A stretch of DNA of 64,000 nt from an uncultured Clostridiaceae bacterium. GTDB lineage: Bacteria > Bacillota > Clostridia > Lachnospirales > Lachnospiraceae. This document shows positions 7,672-16,961 of the stretch, piece by piece; within the stretch, counting starts at the first letter, position 1; each line of letters begins with the position of its first letter. A model generated the notes under the pieces. The model did not search any database, was not told where the DNA came from, and saw nothing but the letters and a program-made list of their open reading frames with translations. The stretch lies in NCBI GenBank assembly GCA_902477765.1, contig CABSIM010000005.1, positions 38,524-102,523 on the forward strand. Direction: 5' to 3'. Position numbers and translations under genes: made by a program.

Positions 7672-10543
7672 GGACTTACTGGACATACTGAAAGATTTTC
7701 TGAAAAAACTCCTGGCTTCGCGGCTGTTCATTCTGGGCATCCTGTTCACATTTCTGTTTTCCGTTCTGGCCGTGCGCCTCTTTGAACTTCAGATTGTGGA
7801 AGGAGAAAGCTACCAGGAAAACTACATGGCAAAAACGGAAAAAGTTGTAAGCGTTGCCAGTACCAGAGGAAATATCTATGACCGGAACGGAAATGTTCTG
7901 GCTTATAATGAGCTGGCCTACAACGTGACCATCCAGGACAACGGTCAGTATTCCACCACCAACGAAAAGAATCTGATGCTTCTGAGACTGGTCCGGATCC
8001 TGAACCGCCATGGTGAGAAGATTCAGGGAGATTTTTCCGTGGGATTCGATTACAACGGAGAGATGGTCTACACCACCACCAGTGAGCTGGAGCGCAAGCG
8101 TTTTCTGAGAGATTACTACGGCCTGAAAAGCATCGAGGAACTGGACAACCCTGACGGTTCCACCCCCTCGGATGTTACGGCAGAGGAAATTTTCCTGAAA
8201 AAGAAAGAATCCTATGGTCTCAACAAGCTGAAGGACGAAGACGGAAACCCTGTGGAGATGACCGATGAGGAAGCGCTGGCTGTTGTCAACATCCGTTATA
8301 CCATGGGATTTACCGCTTACCGCAAATATGAGGCCACCACCATCGCCACCAATGTCAGCAAGGAAACCATGACGGATGTGTTGGAAAACTCAGCGGATCT
8401 TCTTGGCGTGAACATTGAGAAATCCACCATCCGCGTGTACAATGACAGCGTATATTTTGCACCGATCATCGGATATATCGGTAAAATCTGGGACGAGGAA
8501 CTGGAGGAACTGAGGAAAACCAATCCGGATTATGAGCTGACAGATCTGGTGGGAAAAACAGGCATTGAGGCATCCATGGAAGAGTATCTCCAGGGGAAAA
8601 AGGGATCTCAGACCATGTATGTGGACAGTATGGGACGGATTCTGGAAGTTGTGTCTGAAACGGCGCCCACCGCAGGGAACGATATTTACCTGACACTGGA
8701 CAGGGATCTGCAGATCGGCGTCTACCACATTCTGGAGCAGCAGCTGGCCGGTATTATTACCAATAAGCTGGTGAACCGTGATCTGACGGAAGACGATTAC
8801 AACAAGGCTTCCAATATCCCCATTCCGGTGAAGGATGTCTATTTTCAGTTCATCAACAACAATATCCTGGACTTCAATGCCTTTTCAGCTCCGGAGGCGT
8901 CACAGGTGGAAAAGACCATTTACAGCAAATATAAAAGTGCCTGGGAACAGGCACTGGGAAATATCCAGTCGGAGCTTATGAATGAAAATGCGGCTCCCAT
9001 GTCAGCCCTTTCCGAGTCCATGTATTCCTATATGCAGTATATTTACTCTTATCTGTCAGATCAGGATATTATTCTTACAGATAAAATCAGCCAGGAATCG
9101 GAAGCATATCAGGCATGGAAGGCAGACTCCATAAGCCTCAGGGATTATCTTTATGCCGGAATTGCCGACAGCTGGATCGATTCCACCAAACTGGAGATCG
9201 ATTCCAAATATTCAGGCGCTGACGATATTTATGAGACCCTGGTTCAATATGTCATGGAGGACCTTCAGTCCGATACCGCATTTGCCAAAAAGATTTACCG
9301 CTATCTGATCAATGACGGCACCGTTTCTGGACGGGAACTGTGCCTGGCTCTGTATTCCCAGAATGTTCTTGCCTATGATGAAAATGAAGTGAGAATGCTG
9401 GAAGCAGGCGGAGAGGAGTATGCATTCCAGTTCATCCGTCAGAAAATTTCGGATATCGAGATTACTCCGGCTCAGCTGGCGCTGGATCCGTGTTCTGCCG
9501 GCTGCGTCATTACGGATGTAAACACGGGAGAGGTCCGTGCCCTTGTGACCTACCCCAGCTATGACAACAACAAGTTTTCCGGTACCGTGGATGCGGAGTA
9601 TTACAACAAGCTGAGCAACGATCTGTCGCTTCCGCTGTTCAATAATGCGACCCAGGCCCAGAAGGCACCGGGATCCACCTTCAAGCCCATCATCGCTGTT
9701 GCGGCGCTGGAAGAGGGCGTCATCGGCCTGTCCGACACGGTGACCTGTACCGGCCAGTATAATGAAATCACCCCGCATCTGAAGTGCTGGATCTATCCGG
9801 GTTCCCACGGCGCTCTGGATGTGGTTTCGGGAATCCAGAATTCCTGTAATGTCTTCTTTGCGGAAATGGGACACAGATTCTCTCTGGATGAAAACGGAAC
9901 GTATGATCCGGAAAAGGGAATCGAGGTCATCCGGAAATACGCTTCCATGTTCGGACTGGATGAAACCACCGGAATTGAGATTTCTGAACGTGCGCCCAAT
10001 ATGACCACGGAAAATCCGGAAGCCTCATCCATCGGACAGGGAACCAACCAGTATTCCAATATCCAGCTGTCACGGTATATTTCCGCCATTGCCAACCGCG
10101 GAACCGTATTTAATCTGAGTCTGCTGGATCAAATGACGGATTCCCAGGGGAATCTGATTGAGGATTTCACCCCGCAGATCCGTTCTCAGGCAGATGTGGC
10201 AGATTCCACCTGGGATGCAGTTCAGGAGGGTATGCGGCGGGTGATTTCAGACGGATCATCCAGACAGATCTTCAGTGATCTGGAAGTGGATATCGCGGGA
10301 AAGACAGGTACTGCGGAAGAAATCAAAAACGGCCATAAGATCAATCACGCATTCTTTGTATCTTTTGCGCCTTATGATGATCCGGAAATTGCCGTAACCA
10401 TCAACATTCCTTACGGATATTCTTCCAGCAATGCGGCTACGGCTGCCAAGAATATCTACCGTTTCTATTACGGCTACACAGACCTGGACTACATTCTCAA
10501 CAACAGCGCGCTGAATGTCTCCAATGTGGAGATCGGAGACTAG
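7664..10543 (+). CDS. mrdA: Penicillin-binding protein 2 (class B transpeptidase, elongasome)
   Basis: This D,D-transpeptidase cross-links lateral-wall peptidoglycan. It is 959 aa with a TTG start overlapping mreD and a GGAG 12-16 bases upstream. An N-terminal membrane anchor (about residues 18-42) is followed by the PBP dimerisation domain and the transpeptidase domain with all three motifs: STFK, SCN and KTGT. It is longer than usual. About 240 residues (near 365-608) lie between the DRDLQ segment and the VITDVNTGEVRALVTYPSYD segment, which are usually close together. The position after mreD supports a PBP2 role rather than a division PBP. Confidence 0.92.
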   Translation: MFRDLLDILKDFLKKLLASRLFILGILFTFLFSVLAVRLFELQIVEGESYQENYMAKTEKVVSVASTRGNIYDRNGNVLAYNELAYNVTIQDNGQYSTTNEKNLMLLRLVRILNRHGEKIQGDFSVGFDYNGEMVYTTTSELERKRFLRDYYGLKSIEELDNPDGSTPSDVTAEEIFLKKKESYGLNKLKDEDGNPVEMTDEEALAVVNIRYTMGFTAYRKYEATTIATNVSKETMTDVLENSADLLGVNIEKSTIRVYNDSVYFAPIIGYIGKIWDEELEELRKTNPDYELTDLVGKTGIEASMEEYLQGKKGSQTMYVDSMGRILEVVSETAPTAGNDIYLTLDRDLQIGVYHILEQQLAGIITNKLVNRDLTEDDYNKASNIPIPVKDVYFQFINNNILDFNAFSAPEASQVEKTIYSKYKSAWEQALGNIQSELMNENAAPMSALSESMYSYMQYIYSYLSDQDIILTDKISQESEAYQAWKADSISLRDYLYAGIADSWIDSTKLEIDSKYSGADDIYETLVQYVMEDLQSDTAFAKKIYRYLINDGTVSGRELCLALYSQNVLAYDENEVRMLEAGGEEYAFQFIRQKISDIEITPAQLALDPCSAGCVITDVNTGEVRALVTYPSYDNNKFSGTVDAEYYNKLSNDLSLPLFNNATQAQKAPGSTFKPIIAVAALEEGVIGLSDTVTCTGQYNEITPHLKCWIYPGSHGALDVVSGIQNSCNVFFAEMGHRFSLDENGTYDPEKGIEVIRKYASMFGLDETTGIEISERAPNMTTENPEASSIGQGTNQYSNIQLSRYISAIANRGTVFNLSLLDQMTDSQGNLIEDFTPQIRSQADVADSTWDAVQEGMRRVISDGSSRQIFSDLEVDIAGKTGTAEEIKNGHKINHAFFVSFAPYDDPEIAVTINIPYGYSSSNAATAAKNIYRFYYGYTDLDYILNNSALNVSNVEIGD

Positions 10544-10564
10544 GCCGAAAGGGGGATTCTTTTT

Positions 10565-11230
10565 ATGCATAATACGGTGGTGATAAAGGGAAACAAGGCC
10601 GGCATGACCGTCTATCTGGACCGGGAAAGCCCCTTTGAGGAACTTCTTGAAAAAGTCAAGGAAAAATTCAGAGAAACCTCCAGATTCTGGGGTTCCGCCC
10701 AGATGACCCTTACCCTGGAAGGGCGGGAGCTCACTGCAGAAGAAGAATTCAGAATCGTCAATGCCATTACGGAAAATTCCGGCATTGAGGTCCTGTGCCT
10801 GATTGATACGGATGCCAACCGCATCGAACGGTGCGAAAAAGCCCTCAATGAAAAACTGATGGAACTTTCCTCACACACAGGGCAGTTTTATAAGGGAAGC
10901 CTGCGGGACGGAGATGTACTGGAATCAGAAGCCAGCATTGTCATCATCGGTGATGTGGAAAAGGGCGCCAGAGTCATGGCCAAAGGAAATGTCATTGTGC
11001 TGGGCGCCCTGAAGGGCAGTGTTTCTGCCGGGATTTCCGGCAATCTCAATGCCGTGGTGGTGGCATTTGAAATGGCTCCTGTCATGGTGAAAATTGCGGA
11101 TCTTTCCCTCCGCGGCGGAAGCCATAAGCTTCCGTTTGCAAGAGGTCCCATGAGTATTCTTGTAGAAAATGGTCGGATTTGTTCGCAACCAATAAAAAAG
11201 AGCTTCTTAAATGCATTAAATTTCATTTAA
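10565..11230 (+). CDS. minC: Septum site-determining protein MinC
   Basis: This is the FtsZ-assembly inhibitor of the Min system, 221 aa. The N-terminal domain begins VVIKGNKAGMTVYLD. The C-terminal domain is the right-handed beta-helix of MinC: GDVLESEASIVIIGDVEKGA then VMAKGNVIVLGALKGSVSAG. It begins 21 bases after PBP2 with a good AAAGGGGG site. The end is followed by a 71-base AT-rich gap before minD, so minD may have an extra promoter. Confidence 0.93.
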   Translation: MHNTVVIKGNKAGMTVYLDRESPFEELLEKVKEKFRETSRFWGSAQMTLTLEGRELTAEEEFRIVNAITENSGIEVLCLIDTDANRIERCEKALNEKLMELSSHTGQFYKGSLRDGDVLESEASIVIIGDVEKGARVMAKGNVIVLGALKGSVSAGISGNLNAVVVAFEMAPVMVKIADLSLRGGSHKLPFARGPMSILVENGRICSQPIKKSFLNALNFI

Positions 11231-11301
11231 TACTGGAAATATTTTTAATTTTCATGTAGAATAGAAGAGCTAGGAACAACTGAATACAGGAGGATATTCT
11301 T

Positions 11302-12093
11302 ATGAGTGAAGTCATTGTTGTTACATCCGGTAAAGGGGGTGTGGGCAAGACGACGACCTCTGCGAATGTCGGGACAGGTCTTGCCATGCTGGGTGAGAAG
11401 GTGGTGCTCATTGATACGGACATCGGCCTTCGGAATCTGGACGTGGTCATGGGACTGGAAAACCGCATCGTCTACAATCTTGTGGACGTCGTGGAGGGAA
11501 ATTGCCGTATGAAGCAGGCCCTTATAAAAGACAAAAGATATCCGAACCTGTTTTTGCTTCCATCCGCCCAGACCAGGGACAAGTCTTCGGTGTCTCCCGG
11601 TCAGATGATGAAACTGGTGGATGACCTGAGGGAAGAATTTGACTATATTCTTCTGGACTGCCCTGCAGGCATCGAGCAGGGCTTCAAAAATGCCATTGCC
11701 GGTGCGGACCGGGCTTTCATTGTTACAACCCCGGAGGTTTCGGCCATCCGTGACGCAGACCGGATTGTAGGACTCCTGGAGGCGTCGGAAATCCGGAAAA
11801 TGGATCTGATTGTCAACCGGATCCGCATGGATATGGTGCGGCGCGGAGACATGATGTCCATTGAAGATGTTACGGACATTCTGGGAATTCCCATTCTGGG
11901 AGCCATTCCGGATGACGAGGAAATCGTCATCTCCACCAATCAGGGAGAGCCTCTGGTGGGAATGAATTCCTTTGCCGGACAGGCGTATCTTAATATCTGC
12001 AGACGGGTGCTCGGTCAGGAGGTGCCTCTGATGGATCTTGAGATGAACCGGGGAATTTTCGCAAAACTGACCGGACTGCTGAAAAGGGCATAG
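11302..12093 (+). CDS. minD: Septum site-determining ATPase MinD
   Basis: MinD is the membrane-cycling ATPase that recruits MinC and is driven off by MinE. It has the deviant Walker A motif GKGGVGKTT, DTDIGLRNLDVVMGLENR and YILLDCPAGIEQGF. The last residues, GIFAKLTGLLKRA, form the amphipathic membrane-targeting helix. It is 263 aa, and AGGAGG precedes the start at the normal distance. A possible weak -10 (TAGAAT, 11257-11262) lies in the AT-rich gap upstream. Confidence 0.97.
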   Translation: MSEVIVVTSGKGGVGKTTTSANVGTGLAMLGEKVVLIDTDIGLRNLDVVMGLENRIVYNLVDVVEGNCRMKQALIKDKRYPNLFLLPSAQTRDKSSVSPGQMMKLVDDLREEFDYILLDCPAGIEQGFKNAIAGADRAFIVTTPEVSAIRDADRIVGLLEASEIRKMDLIVNRIRMDMVRRGDMMSIEDVTDILGIPILGAIPDDEEIVISTNQGEPLVGMNSFAGQAYLNICRRVLGQEVPLMDLEMNRGIFAKLTGLLKRA

Positions 12094-12100
12094 ATAGCAT

Positions 12101-12382
12101 ATGAATTTTATGGAAATCCTGACCAAACGGAATTCCGGGACCATCGCCAAACGGCGGCTTCAGTTTCTTCTGATTTCTGACCGAGCGGGATGCACGCCCG
12201 AAATTCTCGAAATGCTCAAGGACGACATGATAAAAGTCATATCAAAATACATGGAAATCGACACGAACGGGCTGGAGATCAAGGTGACTCAGGTGGAAGA
12301 TTCCAGTCTTGGAACCAGAATGCCTGTGCTGTATGCCAGCATACCGGTTCGTGTCCTACTTACCAAGGGGACTTGCCTGTAA
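12101..12382 (+). CDS. minE: Cell division topological specificity factor MinE
   Basis: This 93-aa protein starts with the short amphipathic helix typical of MinE and contains the MinD-contact stretch AKRRLQFLLISDR, followed by the dimerisation beta-region. It starts 7 bases after minD. A MinE-type Min system (rather than DivIVA/MinJ) implies oscillating Min. Its stop codon overlaps the start of the next gene (TAATG). Confidence 0.95.
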   Translation: MNFMEILTKRNSGTIAKRRLQFLLISDRAGCTPEILEMLKDDMIKVISKYMEIDTNGLEIKVTQVEDSSLGTRMPVLYASIPVRVLLTKGTCL

Positions 12383-13503
12383 TGCTTTCAGAATATAATT
12401 TCAAAAGTTTCAATTTCCGGCTGCTGTTCTATGTTGCCGCGCTTACGGTAATCGGCATCATCGTCATTAACAGCGCTGTGGCCGGAGATGTCAGCTATAC
12501 CCATAAACAGCTTATCGGTTTCGGCAGCGGTCTGGGACTTGCCCTGATTTTTTCGCTGATCAATTACCGGTGGCTCCTGAAATTCAATGGTGTTATTTAC
12601 ATTGGCTGCATTGTCATTCTGGCGGCCGTGATCCTGAACGGAAAACTGGGCGGCGGTTCCATGCGCTGGATTGAACTTCCTCTCATCGGCCGTTTCCAGC
12701 CGTCTGAATTTGTAAAGATCGGTCTGATTCTTTTCTTTTCCTGGTATCTTCAGAAATACCAGGAAAAGATCAACAGACCTTTGACACTGCTTTCCGTGGC
12801 GGTTCTGGCGTCGGTCCCTCTGTTCCTGATTCTGGAACAGCCGGATCTTTCCACCAGTATCGTGATCGCATTTTTCATACTCTGCCTGATCTATACATCG
12901 GGAATTGATTACCGGTGGATCTTCGGAACACTGGCGGTGGTTCTTCCGCTGGGAGGAATCATGCTGTTTCTGGCCGCAAAGGGACTGGTTCCCTTTCTCC
13001 GCGGCTATCAGGTCAACCGGATCCTGGCTTTTATCAATCCGGGCAAATATGCGGAACTGAATCTTCAGCAGGATAATTCCAAGATGGCCATCGGATCCGG
13101 GCAGCTTTACGGAAAAGGGCTGTTTAATGACACGGCAATTTCCGTTAAAAACGGCAATTTTTTATCAGAGGAACATACAGATTTCATTTTTTCTGTTCTG
13201 GGAGAGGAAATGGGATTTGTGGGATGCATGGTTGTTCTGGTGCTTTTTCTGCTCCTGGCGTTTGAATGCCTTCATATGGCAAATCATGCCAGGGATCTGA
13301 GCGGAAGGCTGATCTGCACAGGCATGGCTGCCCTGATCAGTTTTCAGGCCTTTACAAACATTGCGGTTGCCACGGGGGTGTTTCCCAATACGGGACTTCC
13401 TCTTCCTTTCATCAGCTATGGTGTCAGTTCTCTGGTAAGTCTTTATATAGGAATCGGTATTGTGCTGAACGTTGGTCTGCAGCGCAGCAAATTAGAATTT
13501 TAA
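12382..13503 (+). CDS. FtsW/RodA/SpoVE family peptidoglycan polymerase
   Basis: This is a SEDS-family glycosyltransferase of about 373 aa with roughly ten membrane segments. Conserved stretches include QPSEFVKIGLILFFSWYL, LEQPDLSTSIV, HTDFIFSVLGEEMG and LPLPFISYGVSSLVSLYIGIG. The long upstream extension in this frame overlaps minE and is not homologous, so ATG 12382, coupled to the minE stop, is the start. The neighbours (mreCD, PBP2, minCDE) favour a RodA role with PBP2, but the sequence alone cannot exclude FtsW. Confidence 0.92.
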   Translation: MLSEYNFKSFNFRLLFYVAALTVIGIIVINSAVAGDVSYTHKQLIGFGSGLGLALIFSLINYRWLLKFNGVIYIGCIVILAAVILNGKLGGGSMRWIELPLIGRFQPSEFVKIGLILFFSWYLQKYQEKINRPLTLLSVAVLASVPLFLILEQPDLSTSIVIAFFILCLIYTSGIDYRWIFGTLAVVLPLGGIMLFLAAKGLVPFLRGYQVNRILAFINPGKYAELNLQQDNSKMAIGSGQLYGKGLFNDTAISVKNGNFLSEEHTDFIFSVLGEEMGFVGCMVVLVLFLLLAFECLHMANHARDLSGRLICTGMAALISFQAFTNIAVATGVFPNTGLPLPFISYGVSSLVSLYIGIGIVLNVGLQRSKLEF

Positions 13504-13509
13504 GGAGGT

Positions 13510-13911
13510 ATGGCCATGAATGTCGGGTTGATTGCACATGATTCCAAAAAAAAGCTGATGCAGAATTTCTGCATTGCCTATAAGGGAATCCTCAGTAAGC
13601 ATACACTGTATGCCACCGGTACGACAGGCAAACTGATCGAAGAAGTAACAAATCTGAATATACACAAATTCCTTCCGGGACATCTGGGAGGAGAACAGCA
13701 GATGGGAGCACAGATTGAAAACAATGATATTGATCTGGTGATCTTTCTGAGGGATCCGCTGTCTCCCAAATCACATGAGCCTGATGTCAACAAGGCTGTC
13801 CGGCTTTGCGATATTCATAATGTGCCGCTGGCAACCAACCTGGCAACTGCTGAATTACTGGTCAAGGCTCTGGACCGTGGAGATCTGGAATGGCGAGAAA
13901 TTTACAAATAA
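13510..13911 (+). CDS. mgsA: Methylglyoxal synthase
   Basis: MgsA converts dihydroxyacetone phosphate to methylglyoxal and phosphate, a bypass used under phosphate limitation. The 133-aa protein shows the N-terminal VGLIAHDSKK, YATGTTGKLIEE, and GGEQQMGAQIENNDIDLVIFLRDP, containing the catalytic aspartates and the phosphate-binding site, then HEPDVNKAVRLCDIHNVPLATN. An AAGGAGGT site lies in the 6-base gap after the SEDS gene. Confidence 0.96.
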   Translation: MAMNVGLIAHDSKKKLMQNFCIAYKGILSKHTLYATGTTGKLIEEVTNLNIHKFLPGHLGGEQQMGAQIENNDIDLVIFLRDPLSPKSHEPDVNKAVRLCDIHNVPLATNLATAELLVKALDRGDLEWREIYK

Positions 13912-14885
13912 AAAAGGCGTTCAGAGGGGCAGACAGATTCTCCTTTCTGCTCCTTTTGCTTACGGTCTGTCTGACATGTTCCGGGTGCCGGAACCAGAAC
14001 GTACCGGACGATCTTTATTCTTTTGAAGCCAGGGCGGGAAACTTCTCCAGGGATTCGGAAGCTGCTGCGGTGCCGTTTGCATCCGGTCTTTCTGTTCTTA
14101 CCGGAGAAGATGATCAGGTTCCTCAGCTGGAAGCTGAGGCCGCCGCTGTTTTTGATCTGAGCGGAGGAGAAGCCATATTTCACAAGAATGCTCTGGAACG
14201 TATGAATCCGGCCAGCACCACAAAAATCATGACAGCGATTCTGGCTCTGAAAAACGGAAATCTGGATGAAGAAATTACGGTGGGAGATGAAGTGACCGTT
14301 ACGGAAGCCGGATCTTCCATGTGCGGTGTACTTCCAGGCGAAACCATGACTCTGCGTCAGCTTCTTTACGGGCTTATGCTTCCGTCCGGCAATGATGCCG
14401 CCAATGCCATTGCCGTTCATCTGGCCGGAAGTATAGACGCCTTCGCAGATATGATGAACGAAGAAGCCCGGCGTATCGGTGCCACAGGCACTCATTTCGT
14501 CAATGCCAACGGTCTTACGGATCCGGATCATTATACAACTGCCTATGATCTGTATCTGATGTTCCGTGAGGCCCTGACATATCCGGAGTTTCGTGAGATT
14601 ATCGGCACCCAGTCCTATACCGCAGTCTATACAGGGGCTGACGGAACTGAGAAGAGCACCGTCTGGACAGCCAGCAATTACTATATGACCGGAAAAGCTG
14701 AAGCCCCGGACGGGCTGTCGGTTTTCGGCGGCAAAACAGGTACCACCAGCGCTGCCGGTTACTGCCTTATTATGGGCTGCAGGTCGGAAGACGGCCATGA
14801 ATACGCATCTGTGGTAATGAAAGCCGGAAGCAGGGATCAGCTATATGATAATATGACAAAGATAATTTCTAATATTGTCAAATAG
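13890..14885 (+). CDS. D-alanyl-D-alanine carboxypeptidase (DacA/DacF-like), lipoprotein
   Basis: This serine-type peptidase S11 trims the terminal D-Ala from wall peptides. It is 331 aa, with a hydrophobic leader ending LLLTVCLTCSGC, which fits a lipobox, so it is likely a lipoprotein. Active-site motifs are STTK, SGND and KTGTT. The start overlaps the end of mgsA by 22 bases. It ends the operon that begins with DUF4321. A second family member lies at 58289-59488. Confidence 0.92.
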   Translation: MARNLQIKKAFRGADRFSFLLLLLTVCLTCSGCRNQNVPDDLYSFEARAGNFSRDSEAAAVPFASGLSVLTGEDDQVPQLEAEAAAVFDLSGGEAIFHKNALERMNPASTTKIMTAILALKNGNLDEEITVGDEVTVTEAGSSMCGVLPGETMTLRQLLYGLMLPSGNDAANAIAVHLAGSIDAFADMMNEEARRIGATGTHFVNANGLTDPDHYTTAYDLYLMFREALTYPEFREIIGTQSYTAVYTGADGTEKSTVWTASNYYMTGKAEAPDGLSVFGGKTGTTSAAGYCLIMGCRSEDGHEYASVVMKAGSRDQLYDNMTKIISNIVK

Positions 14886-14888
14886 TTG

Positions 14889-14917
14889 TTGCATTTTTTG
14901 GATATTTAGTCTATAAT
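14889..14917 (+). promoter_or_regulatory. Sigma-A type promoter for the small P-loop gene
   Basis: TTGCAT (14889-14894), 17-base spacer, TATAAT (14912-14917). A 5' leader of about 50 bases follows before an AAGGAGGAG ribosome binding site. Confidence 0.65.
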
Positions 14918-14975
14918 CAAAACATATAAAAACGATTTTTTATACAAATCATATAAATCCAAGGAGGAGATCATT

Positions 14976-15395
14976 ATGGTGCAGATTATCGCTGGTAAAA
15001 AGGGAAAAGGCAAAACAAAATATTTACTGGACATGGCAAATACTGCTATCAAAGAATCCAAGGGTTCCATCGTTTATTTGGACAAGAGTTCCAAGCACAT
15101 GTACGAACTTAACAATAGAATCCGCCTGATCAACGTTGCGGAATTCCCGGTCTGCAGTCCGGAAGGCTTTATCGGCTTTATTTGCGGAATTATTTCACAG
15201 GATCATGATCTGGAGACCATGTTCCTTGACAGTTTCCTGAAGCTGGCAGGTCTTGAAGGTGAGGATATCTCTTCCACGGTTGCTGAGCTTGATGAAGTCA
15301 GCAAAAAATATAATGTAAGATTTGTATTGAGTGTTTCTCTGGACGGAGAAGAACTTCCGGCCAATGCAAAGGAAATGGTATTGGTTGCCCTGTAA
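14976..15395 (+). CDS. Small P-loop protein of unknown function
   Basis: This 139-aa protein begins with an ATP/GTP-binding loop, IAGKKGKGKTKYLL, near residue 10. IVYLDKSSKHMYELNNRIRL and a C-terminal RFVLSVSLDGEELP strand follow. It has no membrane segment or signal peptide. It forms a single-gene unit with its own promoter and terminator. The P-loop is clear, but no family beyond a general NTPase can be named. It sits just upstream of a group of division genes. Confidence 0.75.
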   Translation: MVQIIAGKKGKGKTKYLLDMANTAIKESKGSIVYLDKSSKHMYELNNRIRLINVAEFPVCSPEGFIGFICGIISQDHDLETMFLDSFLKLAGLEGEDISSTVAELDEVSKKYNVRFVLSVSLDGEELPANAKEMVLVAL

Positions 15396-15424
15396 GCCGA
15401 TACATAAAATTCATAAGATCCATG

Positions 15425-15456
15425 AATGGCATGAACTTGTGTTTATGCCATTTTTT
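15425..15456 (+). terminator. Rho-independent terminator
   Basis: AATGGCAT (15425-15432) pairs with ATGCCATT (15445-15452) and is followed by a T-run. It ends the P-loop gene, and the next promoter begins directly after it. Confidence 0.75.
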
Positions 15457-15457
15457 C

Positions 15458-15486
15458 TTGAACTTTCTGCTTAATCCCTTTATAAT
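15458..15486 (+). promoter_or_regulatory. Sigma-A type promoter for the HlyD-yggS-sepF operon
   Basis: TTGAAC (15458-15463), 17-base spacer, TATAAT (15481-15486). It lies 53 bases upstream of the chosen start of the HlyD-like gene. Confidence 0.65.
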
Positions 15487-15538
15487 GATAAGGCACATAC
15501 AGAAAAGACCTGGTATGGGTCTGCCCGGAGGTTTGGGA

Positions 15539-16945
15539 ATGGCAAATAAGAAAAACAAAAAGGTGGTGCGGTACCGGAGACCGCTGAACATCAATGTGGG
15601 CATGATTATTTTTGCCCTGATTTTTGCATATATGCTGTTTTACGTATATACATATATCAAACGCGACAAAATAGAATTTTATGAAGTTTCCGAAGGCAGC
15701 ATCGTCAACGATCAGCGTCATACCGGGATTATTTTCCGTGAGGAAACCACGAAATATACAGACAGGGCGGGAAATATCAACTACTATCTGCGGGAAGGGA
15801 AAAAGGCGGCGGTGGGGACCAGAATCTATTCCATTGATGAAACCGGTGCTCTTTCCAGTCTTCTGGCGGAAAAAGCCGACGGCTCCGTTGCCCTTTCCAG
15901 TGACAACCTTTCCACTCTGAAAAAACAGCTTTCTTCTTTCAGCCAGACTTTTACGGATGCAGGTTTTCAGAGCGTGTATGATACCAAATATACGCTGGAT
16001 TCCGAGGTGCTGGAATTTGTCAATATGGATACGCTGAAGAATCTGGACAGTGTCATAGCTGAAATGGGGATTAACTTCCAGGAAGTCCGCTCTGATGCCT
16101 CCGGCATTGTTTCCTATTCCATTGATTCCATGGAAGGGCTGACTCCCACTCAGGTCACAGCCGAGATGTTTGACCGTTCTTCCTATACCAGGACCAATGT
16201 CAAATCGGGTCAGCTGGTAGAGCAGGGAGCACCGGCCTATAAACTTGTGACTTCCGGTGACTGGTCCATTGTCTTTCCGCTTTCCGAAGAGGAAACTGCA
16301 CTTTATAACGGAAAAACCTCCCTTCTGGTGAAATTTTCCGGTACTTCTCTGAAAACGTCAGGAAGCTTTTCCACCATCACAGGGGCAGACGGAAAGGTGT
16401 ACGGAAAACTGGATTTTACCAAATACATGGAACAGTTTGTTTCCGACCGTTTTGTGGAATTTGAAATTATAACGGAAGAGGTTCAGGGACTGAAAATTCC
16501 CAGAAGCGCAGTAACCGAGGAAAACTTTTATCTGATTCCGAAGGATTTTCTTGTGCGCTCCGATACAGGTGCAGCCCGAGGCTTTTATAAGGAAACCTAC
16601 GGGGAAGACGGGACTCCCAGTGTTGTTCTTGTTTCTGCCGATATCTATAATGCAGATGACGACTATTATTATGTGGGGGCCTGGGAAAACAGTGAGTTCA
16701 AGGCCGGAGATTATATTGTAAAGGAAAACTCACAGGAGAGATATCAGATCGGTCAGACCGCGTCCCTGCAGGGGGTTTACAACATCAATAAAGGCTATAC
16801 GGTATTCAAGCGGATCGTGGTCCTGAACTCCAATGACGAGTATTATACCATTGAAAAAGGCTCCGATTATGGTCTTTCTGTCTATGACCATATTGTACTG
16901 GATGCCTCTGCGGTTGAACAGGAAGGAACGATTATCTATCAGTAA
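15539..16945 (+). CDS. HlyD-like membrane-anchored adaptor protein
   Basis: This 468-aa protein has a basic N-terminus (MANKKNKKVVRYRR), one membrane segment (about residues 20-40) and a long extracytoplasmic region resembling HlyD/biotinyl-lipoyl-like adaptor folds, with GIVSYSIDSMEGL and SGQLVEQGAPAYKLVTSGDW. The frame is open further upstream, but those codons cover a terminator and promoter. ATG 15539 has GGAGG at the right distance. No export partner is nearby. Its place directly upstream of yggS-sepF suggests an envelope or division role, by inference. Confidence 0.72.
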   Translation: MANKKNKKVVRYRRPLNINVGMIIFALIFAYMLFYVYTYIKRDKIEFYEVSEGSIVNDQRHTGIIFREETTKYTDRAGNINYYLREGKKAAVGTRIYSIDETGALSSLLAEKADGSVALSSDNLSTLKKQLSSFSQTFTDAGFQSVYDTKYTLDSEVLEFVNMDTLKNLDSVIAEMGINFQEVRSDASGIVSYSIDSMEGLTPTQVTAEMFDRSSYTRTNVKSGQLVEQGAPAYKLVTSGDWSIVFPLSEEETALYNGKTSLLVKFSGTSLKTSGSFSTITGADGKVYGKLDFTKYMEQFVSDRFVEFEIITEEVQGLKIPRSAVTEENFYLIPKDFLVRSDTGAARGFYKETYGEDGTPSVVLVSADIYNADDDYYYVGAWENSEFKAGDYIVKENSQERYQIGQTASLQGVYNINKGYTVFKRIVVLNSNDEYYTIEKGSDYGLSVYDHIVLDASAVEQEGTIIYQ

Positions 16946-16961
16946 CAGGAGGTACAGAATT

